Assembly: GCA_002437305.1 (NCBI GenBank)
Contig: DJOW01000031.1
Coordinates: 1-29,935, forward strand
Source of the DNA: Bacteroidales bacterium UBA6428
GTDB lineage: Bacteria; Bacteroidota; Bacteroidia; Bacteroidales; UBA932
Direction: 5' to 3'
Length of the DNA stretch: 29,935 bases
Shown here: one piece after another, positions 24,100-29,935 of the stretch
How positions within the stretch are numbered: the stretch's first letter is position 1
Layout: each line of letters begins with the position of its first letter
Program-made: the position numbers and the translations under genes
Notes under the pieces: model-generated
What the model was told of the DNA's origin: nothing
Seen by the model: only the letters and a program-made list of their open reading frames with translations
Database searches by the model: none

Positions 24100-26049
24100 C
24101 TACTTCTCTTCTTCGCTCTCCTCAGCCATGCGGATCTTCGCCTCAAGATCCTTCAACTCCTGCTTCGCCGCATCAATCCTCTCCTGCATCTTCTGGATCA
24201 GAGGAGCGGAATTCTTTGACGACGAGAAGAAACCGATGTTGTTCTCGTAGGTGTCAATGTCCTGCTGGAGCTTGTTGTACTGCTGGACAAGACGGTCCTT
24301 CTCGCTGAGCGGCCTTCTGGAGAAGCCACCGCTGCGGCCACCGTTGACGGCGCCCTGTCTCGGAGCCCTGAGTGAGAAGTCAGGGAACTTGGCCTGCATT
24401 GCCTCAGTGTAGGCGGCCTGTACGCTTTCCTTCTCCTTGAACGGAACGAAACCTATGCCCTGCCACTTATCAGCAAAGGCGCGGGCCGCCTCACGGTCAG
24501 CCGCGGCGTCGCCTGAGAGGACATATTCATTGATCTCTTCTATGAGCGCCTTCTTGGCCTTGAGGTTTCCGTGGAAGTCGCTCTCCGGCCTGGCGTTCTT
24601 GTCGCGCTCGTTGAAGAACTCGTCGCAGGCGGCGCGGAAACGCTTCCAGAGCTGCTCCGACTTCTTGCGAGGCACGGCGCCGATCTCCTTCCACTGCTTC
24701 TGCAATGCGATGAGGGCCTCGGTGGTCTTCTTCCACTCCTTGCTGTCCTTCAGGGCCTCGGCCTGCTCGATCAAGGAGAGCTTCTTCTCCATGTTCTCGT
24801 TCATGGAGTCCTTGAACCGGGTGTAATACTCCCTCTTACGGGTGAAGAACCTGTCACATGCGGCGCGGAAGCGGTCGTAGATCTTCTGGTTCTCCTTCTT
24901 GGTGGCGAATCCGATGGTCCTCCACTTCTTCTGGATCTCCTCTATCTCGTTGGAAAGAGAGTTCCATTCATTAGAAGACTTAACCTCCTTCTCCGCTATC
25001 GCCTCGACCTGCTCGCAAAGCTTGGTCTTCTCGGCCAGATTCTCCTGCTGCTTCTCTTTCTGGCCCTCGAAATAGGCCTGATATTTCTTGTTTATCACGG
25101 CTGTGGCGGCCTTGAAACGATCCCAGATCGAGTCCCGGTACTCCTTTGCAACCGGACCGAACTCCTTCCACTGCTCGTGAAGCTTCTGAAGCTCGCGGAA
25201 CGCCTCGACGACATTGTCGTTCTCGGAAAGTTTCTCTGCCGCCTGGCAGAAGGCTTCCTTGGCCTCAAGGTTCTTCTTGAAGTCGAGGTCACGCAGGTCG
25301 CGGTTGATCTTCACCATGTCGTAGAATTTCTCGACATAGAACTGGTAGGTGTCGTTCAGGTCACGGAACTTGGTGGCCGGAACCGGACCGATCTCTCTCC
25401 AACGGTTCTGAAGCTCACGGAAAGCGGGGAATGTGGAATTAACATCCTCCTGTTTCTCCACAAGGTTCTTAAGATCCTCGATGACAGCCTGCTTCCTGGC
25501 GAAGTTCTCCTCCCTCTGGGCATCCTGCCGGCGGTTATATTCAGCGCGCTCTTTCTTATAGTTGGCATAGACACCCTTGAAAGCGGTCTCAATGGCCTCG
25601 AACGGATTGTCCTTAGCTTCATCCGTATGAGCCGCAGGTACGGTCTCCTCGATCACATCCTCCCTCGATGACGGCTCATCCACTTTCGCCCCCAGGCCGG
25701 CCTCAGCCTTCTCCTTTGAGAGTCTTTTGTAGAAAGCGGACTTTATGGCATCGGCTTCCTTGTACCTTTTCATCCTGTCATCCGCCTGCGAGAGTTTGTC
25801 GAACCTGTCGGACAACTCGGCAAGCGAAAGGTTGCCAAGGTCAGACGGAACCTCACCGCCCTCCTCACTCCGCGCGGACTCATCGACGGATTCATTCACA
25901 CCATCCCCCTGAGCAATCTCAGGAGTCTTGTCAGCGGCCTCCACAGCCACGTCCTGTGTCTCAGGTTTTTCTACATTCCCTTCGAGAGCCTTTGGAGCTT
26001 CCTCTACATCTGAGGCCTTGTTTACCTCAGGAATATTACCTTCACTCAT
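24100..26049 (-). CDS. DUF349 repeat protein, 649 aa
   Basis: The protein has an acidic low-complexity head (1-70), then five DUF349 helical repeats with signatures RWREIGPV (217), QWKEFGPV (293), KWRTIGFA (375), QWKEIGAV (452) and KWQGIGFV (528). A glycine/arginine-rich linker (561-580) leads to a C-terminal coiled coil (583-645) ending EESEEEK. No signal peptide or membrane segment is present, so it is likely cytoplasmic and elongated. The family has no firmly established function; its tight linkage to yidC (9 bases) here suggests a link to envelope or translation processes but does not prove it. A TATCTTTG box lies 35 bases before the ATG. Confidence 0.9.
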   Translation of the reverse strand: MSEGNIPEVNKASDVEEAPKALEGNVEKPETQDVAVEAADKTPEIAQGDGVNESVDESARSEEGGEVPSDLGNLSLAELSDRFDKLSQADDRMKRYKEADAIKSAFYKRLSKEKAEAGLGAKVDEPSSREDVIEETVPAAHTDEAKDNPFEAIETAFKGVYANYKKERAEYNRRQDAQREENFARKQAVIEDLKNLVEKQEDVNSTFPAFRELQNRWREIGPVPATKFRDLNDTYQFYVEKFYDMVKINRDLRDLDFKKNLEAKEAFCQAAEKLSENDNVVEAFRELQKLHEQWKEFGPVAKEYRDSIWDRFKAATAVINKKYQAYFEGQKEKQQENLAEKTKLCEQVEAIAEKEVKSSNEWNSLSNEIEEIQKKWRTIGFATKKENQKIYDRFRAACDRFFTRKREYYTRFKDSMNENMEKKLSLIEQAEALKDSKEWKKTTEALIALQKQWKEIGAVPRKKSEQLWKRFRAACDEFFNERDKNARPESDFHGNLKAKKALIEEINEYVLSGDAAADREAARAFADKWQGIGFVPFKEKESVQAAYTEAMQAKFPDFSLRAPRQGAVNGGRSGGFSRRPLSEKDRLVQQYNKLQQDIDTYENNIGFFSSSKNSAPLIQKMQERIDAAKQELKDLEAKIRMAEESEEEK

Positions 26050-26084
26050 AAAGCAGTTTAATTATAAGAGTTTCTACTTGTCCG

Positions 26085-26092
26085 CAAAGATA
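26085..26092 (-). promoter_or_regulatory. Putative -7 box (TATCTTTG) for the DUF349-yidC-yggS operon
   Basis: The minus-strand bases TATCTTTGCG fit TAnnTTTG with the usual following GC. It lies in the 96-bp divergent gap shared with trmD. Confidence 0.5.
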
Positions 26093-26115
26093 CCTAAAAA
26101 AACAATTAAAAAGCC

Positions 26116-26123
26116 TATTTTTG
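26116..26123 (+). promoter_or_regulatory. Putative -7 box (TATTTTTG) for trmD
   Basis: TATTTTTGCA fits TAnnTTTG and lies 22 bases before the trmD ATG. No -33 TTG is found at 19-21 bases. Confidence 0.45.
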
Positions 26124-26145
26124 CAAAAAGGAAAAACAATATTCT

Positions 26146-26844
26146 ATGCGAATTGACATTCTTACAGTCGTTCCGGAACTTCTGGAAAGCCCGCTGAGCC
26201 ACTCGATCGTGGGACGGGCCATCAAGAAAGGCCTGGTCGAGATCCACGTCCACAACATCAGGAAACACGGTCTGGGGCCGCGCGCCACGGTGGATGACTA
26301 CTGCTACGGCGGCGACGCAGGCATGGTCATGATGATAGAGCCTGTGGAGAAAATGATTGACGAGCTGAAGGCGGAACGGGAATATGACGAAATCATCTAC
26401 ATGTCCCCTGACGGAGAGCGCCTGACACAAGGACTGTCCAATGAGCTCTCACTGAAGAAGAACCTGATTCTCCTCTGCGGACATTATAAAGGTATAGACC
26501 ACAGGATCAGGGAGCATCTGGTGACCCGGGAGATCTCTGTGGGGGACTATGTGGTCAGCGGCGGCGAGATCCCGGCGGCCCTGCTGGCAGACTCGATAGT
26601 GAGGTTGATCCCGGGAGCGCTGAGCGATGAGACCTCAGCCCTGAGCGACAGTTTCCAGGACGGTCTGCTCTCCCCTCCCGTCTACACCCGCCCGGCCGAC
26701 TACAAAGGCTGGAAGGTTCCCGGGGTCCTTCTCAGCGGGAACCCGAAACTGATCCGCGAATGGCAGGACGAGCAGGCCCTTGAGCGAACAAAAGCGCTCA
26801 GACCCGGGTTATTGGAAGTCATTGATAGTCAACACAAAAGATAG
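26146..26844 (+). CDS. trmD: tRNA (guanine37-N1)-methyltransferase
   Basis: TrmD methylates N1 of G37 in tRNAs reading CNN codons and prevents +1 frameshifting. The 232-residue protein starts MRIDILTVVPELLESPL. The trefoil-knot SAM site is visible as LLCGHYKGIDHRIRE and SVGDYVVSGGEIPA; the catalytic aspartate region is SFQDGLLSPPVYTRP, followed by WKVPGVLLSGN. Unlike many bacteria, it is not next to rpsP, rimM or rplS here. It stands alone, with its own -7 box, divergent from the DUF349 operon. Confidence 0.97.
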   Translation: MRIDILTVVPELLESPLSHSIVGRAIKKGLVEIHVHNIRKHGLGPRATVDDYCYGGDAGMVMMIEPVEKMIDELKAEREYDEIIYMSPDGERLTQGLSNELSLKKNLILLCGHYKGIDHRIREHLVTREISVGDYVVSGGEIPAALLADSIVRLIPGALSDETSALSDSFQDGLLSPPVYTRPADYKGWKVPGVLLSGNPKLIREWQDEQALERTKALRPGLLEVIDSQHKR

Positions 26845-26854
26845 TTATTAACGT

Positions 26855-26899
26855 AAAACGTTTAAAAGTTTTCTCGAAAAAGTATTGCTTAAACGTTTT
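26855..26899. promoter_or_regulatory. Pair of AAACGTTT palindromes, candidate repressor operators
   Basis: AAAACGTTTAA (26855-26865) and TTAAACGTTTT (26889-26899) are perfect reverse complements. Each contains the 8-bp palindrome AAACGTTT, with centres 35 bases apart. The second sits between the -33 and -7 elements of the promoter at 26885-26914, where a bound repressor would block transcription. A central CG within an A/T-flanked palindrome is typical of LacI-family operators. The regulator is not in the window. Confidence 0.45.
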
Positions 26900-26914
26900 T
26901 TTTGACTACTTTTG
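26885..26914 (+). promoter_or_regulatory. Promoter upstream of the glmS leader region
   Basis: TTG (26885-26887), 19 bases, then TACTTTTG (26907-26914) is a close fit to the Bacteroidetes promoter. Transcription would start near 26921 and meet the terminator at 26994-27025 after about 100 bases, before glmS. Confidence 0.55.
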
Positions 26915-26924
26915 TCATCAGAAA

Positions 26925-26940
26925 TGTGAGAGTTATCACA
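26925..26940. promoter_or_regulatory. CRP/FNR-like palindrome TGTGA-N6-TCACA
   Basis: TGTGAGAGTTATCACA has perfect arms identical to the E. coli CRP consensus. It would be centred about 12 bases after the predicted start of transcription, a position suited to repression. Alternatively it acts as an RNA hairpin. Confidence 0.35.
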
Positions 26941-26951
26941 CTCTAACGACT

Positions 26952-26975
26952 ATGACCTTCTTTAAAATAAGGTAA
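26952..26975 (+). CDS. Possible seven-codon leader peptide
   Basis: ATG ACC TTC TTT AAA ATA AGG TAA would encode MTFFKIR. It ends 18 bases before the terminator stem, as in attenuator leaders, but the codons show no strong bias to one amino acid. There is no clear ribosome binding site. Confidence 0.2.
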   Translation: MTFFKIR

Positions 26976-26993
26976 TACACTACTAACTAACCG

Positions 26994-27025
26994 AAAAAAG
27001 TCCGCAGCGATGCGGGCTTTTTTGT
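26994..27025 (+). terminator. Rho-independent terminator upstream of glmS
   Basis: AAAAAAGTCCGC (26994-27005) pairs with GCGGGCTTTTTT (27012-27023), with one T-G wobble, around a six-base loop, followed by GTTTT. It is far from the trmD stop (150 bases). A near copy lies after glmS at 29085. Confidence 0.85.
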
Positions 27026-27187
27026 TTTCCGCGCATATTCCACTCGACCCTGCAAGGCGCGCACACAGGCTGCCGCACATCAAGCAAAAATACGGAAGCC
27101 AAGATTATTTTGCCGATTAAAAAGTTTTTTTATACTTTTACAAAGTATTTTAAACATTGACTGTATCCTATTTTAAAGAAAAAAATC

Positions 27188-29035
27188 ATGTGCGGAATTG
27201 TAGGCTATGTGGGAGAGCGGGAAGCTTATCCCATCCTCATCAAAGGACTTCACAGACTTGAGTATAGAGGGTATGACAGCGCGGGACTTGCCGTCGTCGA
27301 TCCCAAGGGCGGCCTGAACGTGTACAAGTGCAAAGGGAAAGTCTCCGCTTTGGAAAACTACATCGAGGGCAAGAATCTTGACGGAGTCTGCGGAATCGCC
27401 CACACGCGCTGGGCAACCCACGGCGAGCCCAACAGCACTAACGCCCACCCACATTATTCATGCTCAGAGAACATCGCGATAATCCACAACGGGATCATCG
27501 AGAACTGGTCCATCCTAAAGGACGCCCTCGTAAAGGAAGGCTACTCATTCAAGAGCCAGACCGACACGGAGGTGCTTGTCAATCTTATTGAATATGTCCG
27601 CAACACAAACCGCTGCACTCTCCTTGAGGCAGTTCAGGGTGCCTTGAAGCAAGTGATCGGCGCCTACGCCATCGCGGTTGTTGAGAAAGGGCATGACGAT
27701 GAGATCATCGTGGCGCGACAGAGTTCTCCGCTTGTCGTGGGGATAGGTGACGGGGAATATTTCCTCGCCTCCGACGCGACACCTATAGTTGAATACACCG
27801 ACCGCGTAGTCTACCTCGAGGACGGTGAGATCGCCGTGCTCCATCGAGGCGAGCCTCTTAAAGTCGTGAACTTCGACAACGAGGAGTGCCCTGTGGATGT
27901 TTGCCGTCTTAAAATGAACATCTCCGAACTCGAGAAAGGCGGCTACAAGCACTTTATGCTCAAAGAGATACACGAGCAGCCAAAAACCATCTTCGACTGC
28001 ATGAGAGGACGTGTGAGCCCGGACACCTACGATGTGATCATCAGCGGAATAAGGGACAACGCCTATCGTTTTCTTGCCGCGAGGAGAATTGTGATAGTCG
28101 CCTGCGGCACATCCTGGCACGCGTCACTTATCGGGAAACACTTGATCGAGGATCTGTGCCGCATCCCGGTGGAGGTCGAGTTTGCCTCCGAGTTCCGCTA
28201 CGGGAATCCGGTACTGAATCCCGAGGATGTGGTGATAGCGGTCTCACAATCCGGTGAGACCGCCGACACCTTGGCAGCGGTGGAACTTGCCAAGGCGGCA
28301 GGATGTTTCGTCTTCGGAATTTGCAATGTCATCGGCTCGTCAATCTCACGCGCGAGCGATTCCGGCTGCTACATTCATGTCGGCCCGGAAATAAGCGTGG
28401 CCTCCACGAAGGCGTTCACGGGGCAGGTGACAGTCTTCGCAATGATCGCCTTGTCCCTTGCGAACACATTGACGCGCATCCCGCGCGACCGTTTTGAGCA
28501 TCTGTCAAAGACTCTGCTTTCGCTTCCGGCATTGATCCAGGAGGAGTTCGACGAGCTTGACGAGCCACTCAAGGCGCTTGCCGAGAAATTCAAGGACACC
28601 CGCGACTTCATCTACATGGGACGGGAATATGAATATCCTACGGCTCTCGAAGGAGCCCTGAAACTAAAGGAGATTTCTTACATCCATGCTGAAGGCTACC
28701 CTGCCGCCGAGATGAAGCATGGCCCGATCGCCCTCATTGACAAGGACATGCCGGTTCTGGCGATCGCAGTTCCAGATCCAATCTACGAGAAGATGGCAAG
28801 CAACGTGCAGGAGGTCAAGGCACGAGGCGGGGTGGTGATCTCAATCGTCGGAAAGGAAGACACAGTGGTTTCCGGAATGTCAGACCATTTCATCCGCATC
28901 CCTACTGTTGATCCTTGCCTCATGCCTGTTCTGGTCGCCGTTCCTCTTCAGCTTTTCGCCTACTACATCGCCGACGCGAAGGGTCTGGACGTGGATCAGC
29001 CGCGCAACCTCGCCAAATCAGTCACAGTAGAGTAG
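27188..29035 (+). CDS. glmS: Glutamine--fructose-6-phosphate aminotransferase (isomerizing)
   Basis: GlmS makes glucosamine 6-phosphate from fructose 6-phosphate and glutamine, the first step toward UDP-GlcNAc for peptidoglycan and lipid A. The 615-residue protein begins MCGIVGYVGERE, with C2 as the glutaminase nucleophile after Met removal. HTRWATHGEPN and HNGIIENW complete the Ntn domain. Two SIS sugar-isomerase domains follow: ACGTSWHASLIGK...AVSQSGETADT, and MGREYEYPTALEGALKLKEISYIHAEGY...KHGPIALID. The C-terminus DQPRNLAKSVTVE is diagnostic. ATG 27188 is the only sensible start, because Cys must be residue 2. It is preceded by an unusual leader region and followed by its own terminator. 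Confidence 0.98.
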   Translation: MCGIVGYVGEREAYPILIKGLHRLEYRGYDSAGLAVVDPKGGLNVYKCKGKVSALENYIEGKNLDGVCGIAHTRWATHGEPNSTNAHPHYSCSENIAIIHNGIIENWSILKDALVKEGYSFKSQTDTEVLVNLIEYVRNTNRCTLLEAVQGALKQVIGAYAIAVVEKGHDDEIIVARQSSPLVVGIGDGEYFLASDATPIVEYTDRVVYLEDGEIAVLHRGEPLKVVNFDNEECPVDVCRLKMNISELEKGGYKHFMLKEIHEQPKTIFDCMRGRVSPDTYDVIISGIRDNAYRFLAARRIVIVACGTSWHASLIGKHLIEDLCRIPVEVEFASEFRYGNPVLNPEDVVIAVSQSGETADTLAAVELAKAAGCFVFGICNVIGSSISRASDSGCYIHVGPEISVASTKAFTGQVTVFAMIALSLANTLTRIPRDRFEHLSKTLLSLPALIQEEFDELDEPLKALAEKFKDTRDFIYMGREYEYPTALEGALKLKEISYIHAEGYPAAEMKHGPIALIDKDMPVLAIAVPDPIYEKMASNVQEVKARGGVVISIVGKEDTVVSGMSDHFIRIPTVDPCLMPVLVAVPLQLFAYYIADAKGLDVDQPRNLAKSVTVE

Positions 29036-29084
29036 GTTGACGCGCTTCAGGCGCATGGACTGGATAATCCGAACTGACTAACCG

Positions 29085-29118
29085 AAAAAAGTCCGCGGCG
29101 ACGTGGGCTTTTTTGTTT
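29085..29118 (+). terminator. Rho-independent terminator of glmS
   Basis: AAAAAAGTCCGC (29085-29096) pairs with GTGGGCTTTTTT (29103-29114), with two G-T pairs, followed by GTTTT. Together with its 5' flank (ACTGACTAACCG) it is a near copy of the terminator at 26994-27025. The rest of 29036-29199 holds no gene that I can support. Confidence 0.85.
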
Positions 29119-29199
29119 TCTATGCATTTTCAACTTGCCTTTGGCATTGTCACACGGCCGTGGTATGCAAATAAAATACGGACGTAAAGCGAAATGAAC

Positions 29200-29230
29200 T
29201 TGATACTATCGATTATTTATCCAATCTTTG
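29200..29230 (+). promoter_or_regulatory. Putative promoter of the fimbrillin-like gene
   Basis: TTG (29200-29202), 20 bases, then AATCTTTG (29223-29230) followed by CAG resembles the Bacteroidetes promoter with one mismatch in the -7 box. The ATG is 50 bases further on. Confidence 0.4.
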
Positions 29231-29280
29231 CAGTCGATGTTGACTATACCTTAGTGATAAACACTAATTTGAATAAAGTA

Positions 29281-29935
29281 ATGAAAAGGCTCGCATTGCC
29301 AATAATGGCGCTGGTTGTTCTGGTATCGTGCAAAAAGGATGAAGAACCGGCACCGACTCCGGAACCGGATGCCGTTCCTATCCAGATCGCCACAACGGTG
29401 ACCAGAGCGACTGACTCTGCGTTCGAGACCGGAGACAATGTCGGGTTGTTCGTTGTAAATCAGCCAAATGGCATACAGGCAAGCGGAAACCATGTGGACA
29501 ACTGCAAGTTCACTTTCGACGGCACGAAATGGAATGCCGGGAAAGAGATCTACTGGCTTGACGCCACCACAAAGGCGGATTTCTACTGCTACTACCCTTA
29601 CACGTCCCCTGTGTCATCCATCACGGAATTCCCGTTCAAGGTCAGTCAGGACCAAAGTACGGAAAATGGCTACAAGACATCGGATTTCATGTGGGGAAAG
29701 GTCGATGGGATCGCCCCTACTCCGGATCCGGTGGTGATCACAGTCAATCACAGCATGAGCTGCCTGATTGTCAACCTGAAGGCGGGGACGGGTTGGAAAG
29801 AGGACGACATCAAGAACACCGAGATCACTCTCCGCGGACTTAGGACATCATCGCTCATCAATCTGGCGGACGGAACGGTCACCGCCGATGGTGACGCCAT
29901 GGAAATGAAGCCAATGCAGGTCGGAGCGGGGATAT
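29281..29935 (+). CDS. Fimbrillin (Mfa-like) family lipoprotein, 5' part only
   Basis: The frame is open from ATG 29281 to the window end (218 codons), so the gene is cut off. The N-terminus MKRLALPIMALVVLVSC is a lipoprotein signal with C17 as the lipobox cysteine, followed by a KKDEEPAPTPEPD linker. VTRATDSAFETGDNVGLFVV, GKEIYWLDATTKADFYCYYPY, TSDFMWGKV and VNHSMSCLIVNLKAG are typical of the Bacteroidales fimbrillin A / Mfa1-like fold. Such proteins are exported as lipoproteins, processed by an Arg-specific peptidase and assembled into type V pili by donor-strand exchange. The Arg in VTRAT is a plausible processing site, but this is inference. Whether it is a pilin shaft, tip or accessory subunit cannot be told from this part. 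Confidence 0.75.
   Translation, partial: MKRLALPIMALVVLVSCKKDEEPAPTPEPDAVPIQIATTVTRATDSAFETGDNVGLFVVNQPNGIQASGNHVDNCKFTFDGTKWNAGKEIYWLDATTKADFYCYYPYTSPVSSITEFPFKVSQDQSTENGYKTSDFMWGKVDGIAPTPDPVVITVNHSMSCLIVNLKAGTGWKEDDIKNTEITLRGLRTSSLINLADGTVTADGDAMEMKPMQVGAGI

Larger units (their letters stand above)
26921..27025 (+). ncRNA. Candidate glmS leader / attenuator or small RNA (about 105 nt)
   Basis: This is the predicted transcript between the promoter at 26885-26914 and the terminator at 26994-27025. It contains the TGTGA-N6-TCACA palindrome, a hairpin-capable AGAGT/ACTCT overlapping it (26929-26933 with 26940-26944), and a mini-ORF at 26952-26975 followed by AAGGT, which can pair with ACCTT inside it. 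It could be an attenuating leader of glmS or a free-standing sRNA. I do not recognise a known riboswitch or the Firmicutes glmS ribozyme. Of the rest of the gap, 27026-27187 shows only an A+T-rich approach to glmS with no exact TAnnTTTG. Confidence 0.4.

Noticed and set aside
24571..25671. 366-codon open frame on the plus strand opposite the DUF349 gene
   Set aside because: Leucine-rich shadow of a Lys/Glu/Gln-rich coiled protein; the minus strand carries the five DUF349 signatures.
27026..27187. Firmicutes-type glmS ribozyme upstream of glmS
   Set aside because: No recognisable ribozyme core; the stretch is simply A+T-rich and the phylum does not use it as far as I know.
1..29935. CRISPR arrays, tRNA and rRNA genes
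   Set aside because: No regularly spaced repeats, cloverleaf with CCA-end context or rRNA-like stretch was seen on either strand.

Overview
The window reads as a chromosomal segment of a Bacteroidota bacterium, most likely order Bacteroidales and perhaps gut-associated. The evidence is indirect but consistent. Upstream of many genes there is the TAnnTTTG -7 box of the Bacteroidetes primary sigma factor, several times with a TTG about 19-20 bases further upstream. Shine-Dalgarno sequences are weak or absent. Gene content includes a DUF349-YidC-YggS run, a secreted C1B (aminopeptidase C-type) peptidase, a Mfa-like fimbrillin lipoprotein and lpxB. G+C is moderately high (I estimate about 54%). 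Genus cannot be fixed from this. No rRNA, tRNA or CRISPR array was seen.

Layout. 1-2039: an AAA ATPase with a DUF234/PD-(D/E)XK-like C-terminus, whose 3' end runs into a 439-bp inverted-repeat-bounded remnant resembling an IS66-family element. 2040-3610: a WecA/TagO-like sugar-phosphate transferase and a small unknown protein. 3622-6212 (minus): a lipoprotein, a DEDDy 3'-5' exonuclease and the 23S rRNA methyltransferase RlmI, with overlapping reading frames. 6419-9554 (minus): rubrerythrin, C1B peptidase, phosphatidylserine synthase and a small alpha/beta hydrolase, closely packed. 9594-10331: a damaged stretch holding what looks like a gene broken by one extra base. 10332-13121: a calcium-type P-type ATPase. 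13122-13429: a short repeat of the ATPase 3' end and a hairpin. 13430-15103 (minus): an AspT/YidE-type transporter. 15308-16165: a membrane-anchored GH25 lysozyme. 16160-19350 (minus): surE, lpxB and a secreted propeller-like protein. 19486-21324: gapA and an OmpA-type lipoprotein. 21368-21472: a 105-bp branched palindrome. 21503-26049 (minus): DUF349 protein, yidC, yggS. 26146-29035: trmD and glmS. 29281 to the window end: the start of a fimbrillin-like lipoprotein.

Most genes are housekeeping, centred on the envelope: lipid-linked glycan synthesis (WecA-like), lipid A (lpxB), phosphatidylethanolamine precursor (pssA), amino-sugar supply for peptidoglycan and lipid A (glmS), membrane insertion (yidC), peptidoglycan cleavage or binding (GH25, OmpA) and pilus subunits.

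The most unusual parts are non-coding. (1) The 343-bp trmD-glmS gap has a good promoter, two AAACGTTT palindromes, a perfect TGTGA-N6-TCACA palindrome, a seven-codon mini-ORF and a terminator that recurs just after glmS; it could be a glmS attenuator leader or a separate small RNA. (2) The 21368-21472 palindrome has TA at both ends and looks like a MITE or a bidirectional terminator. (3) The word GAATATG/CATATTC is strongly over-represented throughout. (4) There are the IS66-like remnant and the frameshifted gene.
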